The position numbers were made by a program, and so were the translations under genes. DNA of 64,000 nucleotides, from contig JAPPUL010000073.1 of the NCBI GenBank assembly GCA_026874595.1, positions 707,973 to 771,972 of the forward strand. Reading direction: 5' to 3'. The notes beneath the pieces were generated by a model that saw only the letters and a program-made list of their open reading frames with translations, was not told where the DNA came from and did not search any database. Position 1 is the first letter of the stretch, and each line of letters opens with the position of its first letter. This stretch comes from Sipunculus nudus (Eukaryota; Annelida; Sipuncula; Golfingiida; Sipunculidae). Below, piece after piece: positions 46,410 through 55,349 of the stretch.

Positions 46410-48471
46410 AAATCACATAACTTCTTGTACTTAGTTCTTCAAAAAAATCAGAGGTTATAAGTCGCCCCTTTGATATGTTTTCATCCGTCTTTATTAGCCT
46501 TATTATGTCAAGTCCAAATTGTTTGTTCCTTTTGTATGACAAAAGCTCCGCTTCCAACTTGTTTTTATCACTTATTATATCTTCTACTTCTTTGTTTTGT
46601 ATCAAGCGTAGCATCTCCTCTTTACTCAATACATAAAATCTATCCCCTGCTTTATAGCTATGCCGCTTGCCCACGTTTAGATATACTTCTTTATGATTTA
46701 ATCTAATTACTGACCCAAATATTGGAAACGTCTTTGCTACCTCTTTCCCTAAATTAAGCGCGCTCTTTAAAAAACGATCATTACCACTTTGGTATAATCT
46801 ATATCTTTTATATATTTCCCCATCACGTACATTTAATAATTTAAGACTTACTCTAAGTCCACTTACCTTTTCAAAGCCTTCTGACTTTATATTTGAACCT
46901 CTTAAAACGTTCTTTCCATCTTCTTTTATCTGTCCTTGCAATATGAAGTTTAAGCCTTCTTTCTCTATGAAATCTTTATCATTTATCTCCTCTTGTGTTA
47001 CTAAAATTACATTAAGTCTATCTTCCATCTTTAATGATGTATATAATAACTCCTGGTATATCTTCTCTATACCGTAATGCCTCTTTAAATCCTTATTCTC
47101 CACAAATGGTAATAGTCCCACCTTCGGACTCGTCTTCTTTGTCTCATACTGATCTATCTCTTCTGCTTTCGACAATATATTTTCAAGCCTATATTCTGTA
47201 AACAATATCTCATCTTTTAGCTCGGATTTTAACTTCTCCATAAAACCTTTCTCCTCTAAAACTCCATCCACCACTCCATTAGAGCCGTTTAGTAACTCTA
47301 TAAGCACCTTAAGTTCTCTATAATATGCATCTATTAGCCCTTTTTCCTTTAGGATATTTGCCAGGGCAATACGTAACTTTATATGTTTTGGATTAAGCCT
47401 TATTGCTCGCCTAAAGGCAAATATTGCTTGCTCTGTTAAGTATTGTTCTCGATAACTAAGTCCCTTTTTATACCAGTACGAAATAAGCTCTGAGCCCCGC
47501 TTTCGCACCTCTTCGTCTTTCCAATAGTATCGCCTGTATATATCTTCTGCCTTGTATCTTAATGCTTCGTTATTTCCATCCTTTTCTATCCCCTCAAATA
47601 GGTAACTAATTGCTCTTAGTGGCTTATCTAATTTATCATACAAAAGTCCTAGATTATAATAATATCTTATCTTGCCTGCACTGCTTATTGCACCACGCTC
47701 ATATGAAACCAATTCCTCTAGTACCTTGGTTGCCGCCTCCCACTTCGACTGCATGAAAAGTACTTCGTATAACTCATCAAGTGCTTCCTTATAAGCAGGT
47801 TTTAGCATTAGTGCATCCCGTATTTGTATCTCGCTCTCTTCTAATTGTCCTTCGCTTTTATAATATTTACCCAGGTATAGTATTGTCTTTGGATTTATAT
47901 TATTTAGATCATGTGCTTTCTTTATATATTTATACGCTTGCTTATTCTGCGATAAACTAAGATATACTCCGCCCATCTTCATATACGCTCTTTCATCTTT
48001 TTTATCTATCAGGCTTGCTCTTTTATAATAACTTATACCTTTCGCTCCCATACCCCTTCCTACTTGAATATCGCCATACAAAATATAACTTTCATAACTG
48101 TTTGGTCTTAGGCTTTGTACTCTAATTATATATGATTCTGCACTGTCGTAACGTCCACGCGCTATTTGTACTTTCGCAAGCCATAACTTTATCCCTACAT
48201 CATGTTCAAAACCATTCTCCGCCTGCTTGAAGTACGTATAGGATTTGTCGTAGCTCTTTAAACTATAAAAAACCTCGCCCAGTCCTACCTTCGCTTCCTT
48301 ATAATTAACATTTAAGCTTACCGCTTCCCTATACAATTCTAAAGCTTTGAAATAATTGCCCTTCAGGTATTCAATACGTCCCCTCTCATATAATTCCCGT
48401 GCCCCAGCCCCATACATTGTATTAAGAAGCATTAGTAAAAATGCTAGCACATATATTATCTTTTCTCGCAT
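46399..48471 (-). CDS. Exported TPR protein with CsgG-like C-terminal part
   Basis: 690 residues. A signal peptide (IYVLAFLLMLLNTMYG) is followed by about ten TPR units to residue 400 (ELYERGRIEYLKGNYFKALELYREAV first). The C-terminal 230 residues change character: KVGLLPFVENKDLKRHYGIEKIYQELLYTSLKMEDRLNVI and NFILQGQIKE resemble the CsgG/FlgT-type lipoprotein fold that reads like a periplasmic partner domain. That similarity is inferred by eye. GAGGGAG precedes the ATG. It is co-directional with aroK and probably co-transcribed. Confidence 0.7.
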   Translation of the reverse strand: MREKIIYVLAFLLMLLNTMYGAGARELYERGRIEYLKGNYFKALELYREAVSLNVNYKEAKVGLGEVFYSLKSYDKSYTYFKQAENGFEHDVGIKLWLAKVQIARGRYDSAESYIIRVQSLRPNSYESYILYGDIQVGRGMGAKGISYYKRASLIDKKDERAYMKMGGVYLSLSQNKQAYKYIKKAHDLNNINPKTILYLGKYYKSEGQLEESEIQIRDALMLKPAYKEALDELYEVLFMQSKWEAATKVLEELVSYERGAISSAGKIRYYYNLGLLYDKLDKPLRAISYLFEGIEKDGNNEALRYKAEDIYRRYYWKDEEVRKRGSELISYWYKKGLSYREQYLTEQAIFAFRRAIRLNPKHIKLRIALANILKEKGLIDAYYRELKVLIELLNGSNGVVDGVLEEKGFMEKLKSELKDEILFTEYRLENILSKAEEIDQYETKKTSPKVGLLPFVENKDLKRHYGIEKIYQELLYTSLKMEDRLNVILVTQEEINDKDFIEKEGLNFILQGQIKEDGKNVLRGSNIKSEGFEKVSGLRVSLKLLNVRDGEIYKRYRLYQSGNDRFLKSALNLGKEVAKTFPIFGSVIRLNHKEVYLNVGKRHSYKAGDRFYVLSKEEMLRLIQNKEVEDIISDKNKLEAELLSYKRNKQFGLDIIRLIKTDENISKGRLITSDFFEELSTRSYVIYVP

Positions 48472-48513
48472 AACTCCCTCGCTTATTCTCTCCTTATATT
48501 ATAAGTTAGATTA

Positions 48514-49108
48514 TTATATCCATTTAAATACTATGTAAAACAATATTAGCAACAACAAAAATACTATCGTCAAAAGATTAAAATACTTGTCTATAAACAC
48601 ATTCACCGTCTTACCATAACGACTTATTAAATACGATATCAACAGGAATCTAGCTCCTCGACTAATTAATGAGGCAAGCACGAATATTGCAAAGTTTATT
48701 CCAAATATGCCCGCGGTAAGCGTTATTACCTTATAAGGGATAGGCGTAAACCCTGCCGTGAATACCACCCAGAAATTATATTGCTCATAACTACTTTTTA
48801 TACTCAAAAAACTAGCTTCATTTATCCCAGGTACGTATTCAAAAAATATTCCACTCACTCCCCGCCCATAAACTATAACCTATATAATAACCAAATATCC
48901 CGCCCATTACAGAACCAACTGTACATACTAGAGCATATATATATGAACGATTAGTTCGAGATAAGCATAACCCTATTAGAAGTACATCAGGCGGTATCGG
49001 GAATATCGATGACTCCAAAAACGATACCAGGTACAATACCAATATCCCATATCGCTTATAGGCAAAGCTTAAGACCCATTCATAAAGACTTCTTAATACT
49101 CTAAACAA
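48514..49108 (-). pseudogene. YqaA/DedA-like (VTT domain) membrane protein, frameshifted
   Basis: The frame 49108-48839 encodes the N-terminal half (LVSFLESSIFPIPPDVLLIGLCL and VCTVGSVMGGIFGYYIGYSLW), and the frame 48858-48514 the C-terminal half (VVFTAGFTPIPYKVITLTAGI and LASLISRGARFLLISYL). Together they match the YqaA family end to end. The switch falls at an A6 run (T6 on the coding strand, 48841-48846), where one base fewer would join the halves. It is a true inactivation, a slippage site or a sequencing error. The start is TTG at 49108, the only one available. Confidence 0.85.
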
Positions 49109-49168
49109 TCCTTATTTATCCTTTCTTAATTCTTTGCAAATTCAACAAAAGCCCTTTTAATCTAGCTT

Positions 49169-51262
49169 TTACCGATATATATAATATTCTGACTTGTCTT
49201 GACCCATAAGCTCGTTTACTTTAACTTCAAGCCTTATATCACGCCATCTATTATGCAAGGGCTGCTTATGCCCTCCTTCTAAACTTATAAAGCGTGATCT
49301 GTGTCTTATATTATAGATCTCCTCCTTACGCTTTTTTATCATCTTTAATAAATCTTTTGTATCTTCACTCCTATATGCATGGAAATATTTCCCCTCTGTG
49401 CCTTGTGCAAGCTCTTTTAATAAATAATCTCCTCTCCCTCCCGCTTTACCAAAGCTTAGCACATATATCGGTATTAGGTTATTCTTTGCGTAATTTATAC
49501 ATACTTCATGCCCATAGGGAAGAAGAGACTCCTCATTTATATCTCCCCTGCTTATTAGAAGTAAAGCTACTCGCATCTCTATACTACGCTTTATTAAACT
49601 CGTTACACCCTTATGGATAACTTCTCCTAGCTTCCTCCTATCTCCTACCCCGCTTGCGTATCCATTAATCCCTTCCTTCGAAAACAATAGCTTAAGGCTA
49701 TATGATTTATCATTTAAAAAACCTCCTTTCTCTACATAATTACTTGCGGAATTTAATACCTTTACTTTGTCATCCTCTCCCATACCCAAAAAAACCTTCT
49801 CTAAAAGTCCCCTTAACTCATCGCTATGCTCTTCCATACCTTCTCTTAGCTCATTTATTATAAGCAACGATGTCCCCTTCTTCTTCTTTGTCTCTACCTC
49901 TACTTCGTGTTCCACCCCTGATTCGTATAAGTTAAAGTTCTTTGCCTTTAAGCCATATATTGTCTTCCCAAATTGATCCTTTACTAAAACTCGTTGCAAT
50001 ATCTTTGGATAGTCGTCTGAGAACGTTTGTAGTACCCTTATATCTAAATTGTTATATTTCATACTCTCAGGTACGTAACCTTTTAAACTAGAACTACCTA
50101 AATCTGTTATATATAGCAAGTTATTTGCATCTGTTGCTATATCTAAAGGCTCACGTAAATCATTATCAACTCCCTTTAGCAATCTATATTCCTTTGTATC
50201 AACATCAAACATATATACTCCCCTGTCTTTATCCGCTACCACAACTTTAGAATCATCTACCTGCTTAAGTCCATAAGGCTTTTCTAATACCCCCTCAAGC
50301 AAGTTCCTTATATGATTACCGCTTAAATCATATTCCTTTATCCTCTTATTCCCTGTGTCCGTTATATATATATGTTCTATCTTTCCTCCACCTCGCCGCA
50401 TAACCGCTATATCACTTGGCATGTAAAGTCTATCCTCTCCAAAACCCTTCTGTCCAAAACTCATTATATGTCGACCTTCCATGTCAAACTTTTGTATGCG
50501 GTGGTTTGCACTATCTACCACATACAAATTGTTATATCTATCTAGGCTCAAACCCTTTGGCCCTACAAAACGTCCCGACTCTATCCCCTCCCCCCCAAAG
50601 GAACTTACATATTTTAAATCGCTTGAAATACGGTGTATCATGTCTTTACCAAAATCTGATACAAAAAAATCCCCTCCCCCACTTTGAACTATGTCGTATG
50701 GGTGTTTAAATGGATATTGAGGATAGCTTAGATTTGCTAGTTCTTCACCATTTTTATTAAGTATTACGATATTTGAGCTCTCATAGCCTGTTACTAGGTA
50801 ATTCTCATTATGCCCCTTTATTAATGAGGTTGGCATCTTTAATTTTTTTGGCTTTATATTGGAGGTCTTTATATAAGAGTCTTTTATTGTTGGAACTTGT
50901 GGTTGGACTATCTGGTTTAGAAGACGTTTTATCTTATTCTTTAAAAAATAATCTTCTCCACCAACTAAGTTTAATACTTGTTTCCATTCAACAAGCGCGT
51001 TTTTTATGTAGCCGCTTTGGAAATATGATTTCCCTAGCCAGTAACGTGCTTTATAATAATTTGGGAAGTTGTATAGTGCGCGTATGAAATAATTTGTAGA
51101 TGCTATGTAATCATTGTTATTATAATGATTTAGTCCCTCTTCGAAAAAGGCGTTTGCTTTATTTATGCTTCGCTTTTGTTGGCTTTTTATATTGTCAACA
51201 ATCCCAAGAAGCACTAATAGTAATACACTTACTATGAGGGATAGTCTCTTTACGCTTTTCAT
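49169..51262 (-). CDS. Exported TPR, NHL-propeller and VWA-like protein
   Basis: 697 residues. A signal segment (about 8-24) is followed by one or two TPR units (ANAFFEEGLNHYNNNDYIASTNYF), then an NHL-type six-bladed beta-propeller at about 135-400 with blades such as GRFVGPKGLSLDRYNNLYVVDSANHRIQKFD and MPSDIAVMRRGGG...IYITDTGNKRIKEYD. The last 250 residues look like a von Willebrand A-type fold (TSLLIINELREGMEEHSDEL, VALLLISRGDINEESLLPYG, IPIYVLSFGKAG), with the metal-site DxSxS not evident. It is likely a periplasmic or outer-membrane assembly factor. GGAG precedes the ATG. Confidence 0.75.
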   Translation of the reverse strand: MKSVKRLSLIVSVLLLVLLGIVDNIKSQQKRSINKANAFFEEGLNHYNNNDYIASTNYFIRALYNFPNYYKARYWLGKSYFQSGYIKNALVEWKQVLNLVGGEDYFLKNKIKRLLNQIVQPQVPTIKDSYIKTSNIKPKKLKMPTSLIKGHNENYLVTGYESSNIVILNKNGEELANLSYPQYPFKHPYDIVQSGGGDFFVSDFGKDMIHRISSDLKYVSSFGGEGIESGRFVGPKGLSLDRYNNLYVVDSANHRIQKFDMEGRHIMSFGQKGFGEDRLYMPSDIAVMRRGGGKIEHIYITDTGNKRIKEYDLSGNHIRNLLEGVLEKPYGLKQVDDSKVVVADKDRGVYMFDVDTKEYRLLKGVDNDLREPLDIATDANNLLYITDLGSSSLKGYVPESMKYNNLDIRVLQTFSDDYPKILQRVLVKDQFGKTIYGLKAKNFNLYESGVEHEVEVETKKKKGTSLLIINELREGMEEHSDELRGLLEKVFLGMGEDDKVKVLNSASNYVEKGGFLNDKSYSLKLLFSKEGINGYASGVGDRRKLGEVIHKGVTSLIKRSIEMRVALLLISRGDINEESLLPYGHEVCINYAKNNLIPIYVLSFGKAGGRGDYLLKELAQGTEGKYFHAYRSEDTKDLLKMIKKRKEEIYNIRHRSRFISLEGGHKQPLHNRWRDIRLEVKVNELMGQDKSEYYIYR

Positions 51263-51413
51263 TGCCGCTCCATCGTAATTAAGTTATTTGCTTTTTTTTT
51301 CTTTTATCGACTTTTAACGCAAATACAAAAACTTTATTACTTGGCTATTGGCATTATCGCTCTTTTTTCACTTCCTAATAACATTTTGATAAAAGAAAAC
51401 TGGAGAAAAATAT

Positions 51414-53273
51414 ATGTTACAAAATATAATCGAATTACAAAAAGAAAATGAATCACAAGCTCCTTTGGTAAATCATGAAAATATTTCACATTCTATAAAT
51501 AATGATTTAACTAATTACCTGACATTTATAATTATGATTTCAAGAGATAGAAGCCCTGAGAATAGTGCTTTAATCGATGATTATATTAAGTCAGAAACTA
51601 ATAGCAATAAGAGAATTCAATACATTGAATATATTGATAAGCAAGAACGAAACAAAGAAAAACTAACTCCTAAACAAAGTAAAAAACAATCTAAACCTTA
51701 TACCAAAAAGCCTTCTGGAAAACAATTCAAGTTCTTTAAAACCAATATCTTACAATATCTCTTGGCTACTAGAAGGCATATTAATAAGTTTACTAGAAAA
51801 ACTCGTGTTGCCGACGGTAGCATAATTTTAAAACCAAGAATCACTCATATGGCATATAAGTATTACAAATATCTTCTTATGGATATTAAATACTTTCTAA
51901 AAGAACCTGTTGAGTATATCCTTACTAATGAGTGGACTCGGCTTGATGTTAAACATTACAATATTATTGTCGACTTGGATAATGCCATTAAGCATATTTT
52001 ACTTGCAAACGATATGCTACAAAATCCAAATATCAATATTACTTATAAAAAGCTTTATATCTTTATAAAACCATATTTATATCTGCTTATAAAACCTGAT
52101 TTTATAAGATACATAGAAAAAGCCATAAATAACACTATTGCTCATAACCATAAGTTTAAAGCTCAATTACCTAAAATACTAGCTTTAATAAAATCTATGC
52201 TAAACACAAACTCTCATGGAATCTCTCTTTATAACATAATTAAAGCCATCGTTATTCTTCATTACAGGATTAAACCCCCTACTCTAAAGGATATGCTTGC
52301 TCATTACAATATTAAAGAAATTCAAAATAATAAATATAAATTTAACAACAGAGTCAAAAAGCAGCTTAAACAAAGATTAAGAAAATATAAACAGCAATAC
52401 CTTCAGGCTGAAAAGGAGCTTTTTACTCTACAATTTATTGATACTTCATTCAATATTCATATTGCTTCGCCTTATAAAAATAAAAAATATGTTTATTCGC
52501 TTTTTGAGAAGGTTTATTCTTATAAGGATGAGCATACAAAAACAGATAACTTATATTCAAAAACAGAATATATACAATATCTAAAACAGCTGCAAGATGA
52601 TGTAATAATACCTGTTTTACGCTTTATTAATGGATTTATTCATATATACTCAAGCTTTTTAAACGGTAACAAAATCCCTCTTGAAACTCCTGAGAAAAGT
52701 ATTATTCACAGGCATATTGTTGACGACTTTATCTTTACTGACGATATTTCTAAACTTAAAAATATAGCTGATGAGTTGCAATCTTTTAAAGAGAACAACG
52801 CTTATATTCTTATTGATTTCTCAACTTATGAAAAGTTTAATACTCAAGGTAGAATAGGGGCTGTTAAGGAAGATAAAGCATGTGAGCTTATCAGATTGTC
52901 TGCCATTTCTTTTTATAATATAGCAAATAAAATATCTAATGCTTTATACAGGCACTATATAACTTATAGACTAAATGATGATGATAAATTATTACTAAAC
53001 TCAAACCAATCTACAACAATTGGGCAAGTTAAAGATATTTATCCCAAATTAGTCCCTTTTGCTCAATATAAAATCCATAAATTACCATTTCTATCTAGCA
53101 TGAGCGTTATTGAAGTCCTTAACGAAATAAATAGCTTTGCTATAAACTATTGTAACCTATTTATTTATCAACCGCTTATTAGAAGACTTGAGAATAAGTT
53201 TAGGCATTTTGATAAGACAGAACAATTTTTAAAGATTAAATCCAAAATCCCTAAAAACTATATGGAAGAGTAA
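51414..53273 (+). CDS. Conserved-looking hypothetical protein, 619 residues
   Basis: Not recognised. A good GGAG site precedes the ATG. There is no signal peptide or membrane segment. Residues 80-120 are Lys-rich. The rest is predicted mostly helical and rich in Tyr, Ile, Asn and Lys, with a basic coiled stretch at about 320-345 (NRVKKQLKQRLRKYKQQYLQAEKEL). It may be a spirochaete-specific cytosolic protein. Codon choice is C-rich and G-poor, like the Maf-like gene and unlike the rest. Confidence 0.6.
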   Translation: MLQNIIELQKENESQAPLVNHENISHSINNDLTNYLTFIIMISRDRSPENSALIDDYIKSETNSNKRIQYIEYIDKQERNKEKLTPKQSKKQSKPYTKKPSGKQFKFFKTNILQYLLATRRHINKFTRKTRVADGSIILKPRITHMAYKYYKYLLMDIKYFLKEPVEYILTNEWTRLDVKHYNIIVDLDNAIKHILLANDMLQNPNINITYKKLYIFIKPYLYLLIKPDFIRYIEKAINNTIAHNHKFKAQLPKILALIKSMLNTNSHGISLYNIIKAIVILHYRIKPPTLKDMLAHYNIKEIQNNKYKFNNRVKKQLKQRLRKYKQQYLQAEKELFTLQFIDTSFNIHIASPYKNKKYVYSLFEKVYSYKDEHTKTDNLYSKTEYIQYLKQLQDDVIIPVLRFINGFIHIYSSFLNGNKIPLETPEKSIIHRHIVDDFIFTDDISKLKNIADELQSFKENNAYILIDFSTYEKFNTQGRIGAVKEDKACELIRLSAISFYNIANKISNALYRHYITYRLNDDDKLLLNSNQSTTIGQVKDIYPKLVPFAQYKIHKLPFLSSMSVIEVLNEINSFAINYCNLFIYQPLIRRLENKFRHFDKTEQFLKIKSKIPKNYMEE

Positions 53274-53307
53274 GATATGAAAGTAAGATATGAAAGTAAG
53301 ATATGAA
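53269..53307. repeat. 13-bp tandem repeat across a stop codon
   Basis: Three copies of AGTAAGATATGAA begin inside the last codons of the 619-residue gene, whose TAA is part of the first copy, so duplication did not change the protein. Confidence 0.85.
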
Positions 53308-53335
53308 AGAGTTATCTTGCTTAATTTTATATTAC

Positions 53336-53493
53336 TTAATAAGGGCGATAAAGTATAGCATTCTCTAAACTCTCTAAAAATCCTTTGTACACAAACTTTA
53401 ATTTCAACTCATAATTTCCCTCACTCATAATCACATAGTAATACCTTCGCTCTTTAGCCCTTGTTGCCTTATCAAGCTCTTTCTTTTAAGCAT
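53336..53493 (-). pseudogene. Possible small gene with a frameshift
   Basis: An open frame (53485-53336, about 49 codons) encodes protein-like sequence with YYYVIMSEGNYELKL and FVYKGFLESLENAIL but begins after a stop. A second frame starts at ATG 53493 with AGGA eight bases upstream and would join it if the A4 run (T4 at 53484-53487 on the plus strand) had one more base. It resembles the frameshifts nearby. Function unknown. Confidence 0.3.
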
Positions 53494-53518
53494 AAACATT
53501 TCCTATATAGGAGTAGCT

Positions 53519-53752
53519 ATGCCTCTATTTAAGTTTGCCAAAGCATTATCTGGAGCAAGGGTTATGGCTTTGTTAAAGTATTTGATAGTACTAGAAAAAC
53601 CTGTATATTTTATAGATAAAGAAACAGGACTCCCCCCAGAAATACCTAAAAAGATTCAGGTTAAGAAAATAGTTAGCATTAAGCTAAAGATAGTAGGAGA
53701 TAAGCTAATTTATAACGGCAAGGCATTTTACAGCTTTAAAAGTCTGAATTAA
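53519..53752 (+). CDS. Small hypothetical protein, 77 residues
   Basis: The ATG is preceded by AGGAG at a good spacing. The protein is basic and without a signal peptide (MPLFKFAKALSGARVMALLK start; KKIQVKKIVSIKLKIVGDKL later, strand-like). It stands alone between the unknown 619-residue gene and the convergent RDD genes. Not recognised; the only support is the ribosome binding site and plausible composition. Confidence 0.45.
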   Translation: MPLFKFAKALSGARVMALLKYLIVLEKPVYFIDKETGLPPEIPKKIQVKKIVSIKLKIVGDKLIYNGKAFYSFKSLN

Positions 53753-53872
53753 AGTATAAAGCTATAAGGCATTTATTTAGCAAGCTATATAAAGCCATTG
53801 CTATAAACTTTTTTTATTAAAGTAGTTTTATTTCTTATTGAAAGACCTTTTGCATACTAGAGAGTTATAGCT

Positions 53873-54487
53873 TTAAGTTAAGCCTCTTTTTTTAATAACT
53901 ACAGTTTTAGCTATGAAGTCATGAATAGTTTGCCTTTCTTTGTTAGTAAAAAAAACTAGAATAGAAAATAATATCCAAAACATATATGTTAATGAGGCTG
54001 TGCCAAACCATATCTCCATCTGCCCATTAACAAGATCTAAGCGAGAATCTGAGCCTAATGATAAATAATACTCAGCGTCAAGGCTTGCTATGACAAAAGC
54101 TCTTATAGCATAAAAACTAAATATAACTAAAGAATCTATAAAAGTTCGCTTAAAACTACTTAAATAACTTATCTTTGTTCCATCCATATTTGTAATTTGC
54201 ATTTTAAACGCTAACTTGCCTGGCGTCCCACCTGCATATACATTGAAAAGTATAAAATATAAAGGTAGTAAAATAGATAGTACACTAAGAGTAGTAACAG
54301 TTAATATTATGTTATTATAATCCTCAACAATAACAAAAGATAAACCAATAATAGGTATAATAGTTAATAAGTCTAAACACCTTGCCGCAAGGCGCCTAAA
54401 AAAACCTGCATAGCTAACTAATATATTAGTTTTACTATCTGATATATGCCTTCTTTTGGTGTCTATGACTATAGTATTTGCTATCAT
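53873..54487 (-). CDS. RDD-family membrane protein, second half of a frameshifted double-RDD gene
   Basis: 204 residues. The first 12 residues (LHDMIANTIVID region) are really the tail of the upstream RDD domain, and the frame is open back to about 54560, encoding WWILVSFIVLL before the ATG. From about residue 28 a full RDD domain follows: FFRRLAARCLDLLTIIP, with the R-D-D type residues, then YAGGTPGKLAFKMQITNMDG, three membrane segments, and NKERQTIHDFIAKTVVI. No ribosome binding site precedes the annotated ATG. The RDD family is of unclear function, with transport roles proposed in some members. Confidence 0.75.
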   Translation of the reverse strand: MIANTIVIDTKRRHISDSKTNILVSYAGFFRRLAARCLDLLTIIPIIGLSFVIVEDYNNIILTVTTLSVLSILLPLYFILFNVYAGGTPGKLAFKMQITNMDGTKISYLSSFKRTFIDSLVIFSFYAIRAFVIASLDAEYYLSLGSDSRLDLVNGQMEIWFGTASLTYMFWILFSILVFFTNKERQTIHDFIAKTVVIKKRGLT

Positions 54488-54537
54488 ATCATGAAGAGTA
54501 CGGTTTTTACTATTTATAAGTAATACTATAAATGAAA

Positions 54538-54996
54538 CTAATATCCACCAAATAATGCCGTAAGTATATCATTACTAGTTAGCATATGGTCGTAAAGAAA
54601 ATCAAAACGATCCCAAATATCTAAAGTTAGATAATGGTTATAATCAATTTGAAGTAATGTGAGAGTATCAATATATAGAAAAGCTAATGTAAATATAATA
54701 AATATAGAATAACGCTTAAAACTATCTAACCATCCTATAATAGAACCATCAGGTTTTGTAACACGAATACCAATAATAAACTTCCCTAGAGTCGCTCCAT
54801 AACGTGCATGTAAAAAGATAAAATACATAGAATACAAAATTGATGATAAAATATAAAAGGAAATATCTATATATACACCAAAACCACCACCTATAATATA
54901 CACAATCTCAAAAGGTAGAAGAATTAACATGTCTAAACAAAAAGCTGCAAAACGTAAACCAAAACTAGCGTATTTCTTTTCTGTAATAATATCCAT
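54538..54996 (-). CDS. RDD-family membrane protein, first half of a frameshifted double-RDD gene
   Basis: 152 residues, with AGGAGG four bases before the ATG. The RDD domain is clear: FGLRFAAFCLDMLILLPFE, then ARYGATLGKFIIGIRVTKPDGS and more membrane helices. The frame ends early at a TAG (54538-54540). Its missing last helix and closing LHDMIANT motif continue in the next frame, within a 22-base window (54541-54563). With the downstream frame it formed one protein with two tandem RDD domains. It may still be made as a truncated product. Confidence 0.75.
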   Translation of the reverse strand: MDIITEKKYASFGLRFAAFCLDMLILLPFEIVYIIGGGFGVYIDISFYILSSILYSMYFIFLHARYGATLGKFIIGIRVTKPDGSIIGWLDSFKRYSIFIIFTLAFLYIDTLTLLQIDYNHYLTLDIWDRFDFLYDHMLTSNDILTALFGGY

Positions 54997-55349
54997 AAAT
55001 CCTCCTATTCAAATATAACTGGCTATAAATGATACTTGATAGTATTTATATTTCTTAATACACAACCTATAAAGTTAACCTATATATATATTTCAAACGC
55101 TTTTGATATAAATGGTTATGCTAATATAGCTATTTGTAATAACTGTGATACAGATTTTAATATATACAGTTTAAGATAGCTTTAACTTCTTGTTTATTAT
55201 AAAGGCAGGTCTAAGTAAGACAGGTCTATGTTAGCAGGAGGGATAAGGTTTAGAATGAATACCAAATAAAATTGTGTGTGAATCTTAAATATATTGATAG
55301 TTATAGATACTTAAATGGTTATAACTATCAATATATAATAATTATTCCA
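54997..55349. other. Intergenic region with direct and inverted repeats
   Basis: No gene. CAGGTCTA occurs twice (55206-55213 and 55221-55228), and a long inverted repeat lies at 55289-55336. The RDD promoter on the minus strand should be within it. Confidence 0.5.
55289..55336. terminator. 17-bp perfect inverted repeat after the barrel-protein gene
   Basis: Arms ATATATTGATAGTTATA (55289-55305) and TATAACTATCAATATAT (55320-55336) flank a 14-base loop, 14 bp past the gene's stop codon (minus strand). All A/T apart from a few bases, so it is a weak terminator or a stability hairpin. Confidence 0.55.
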
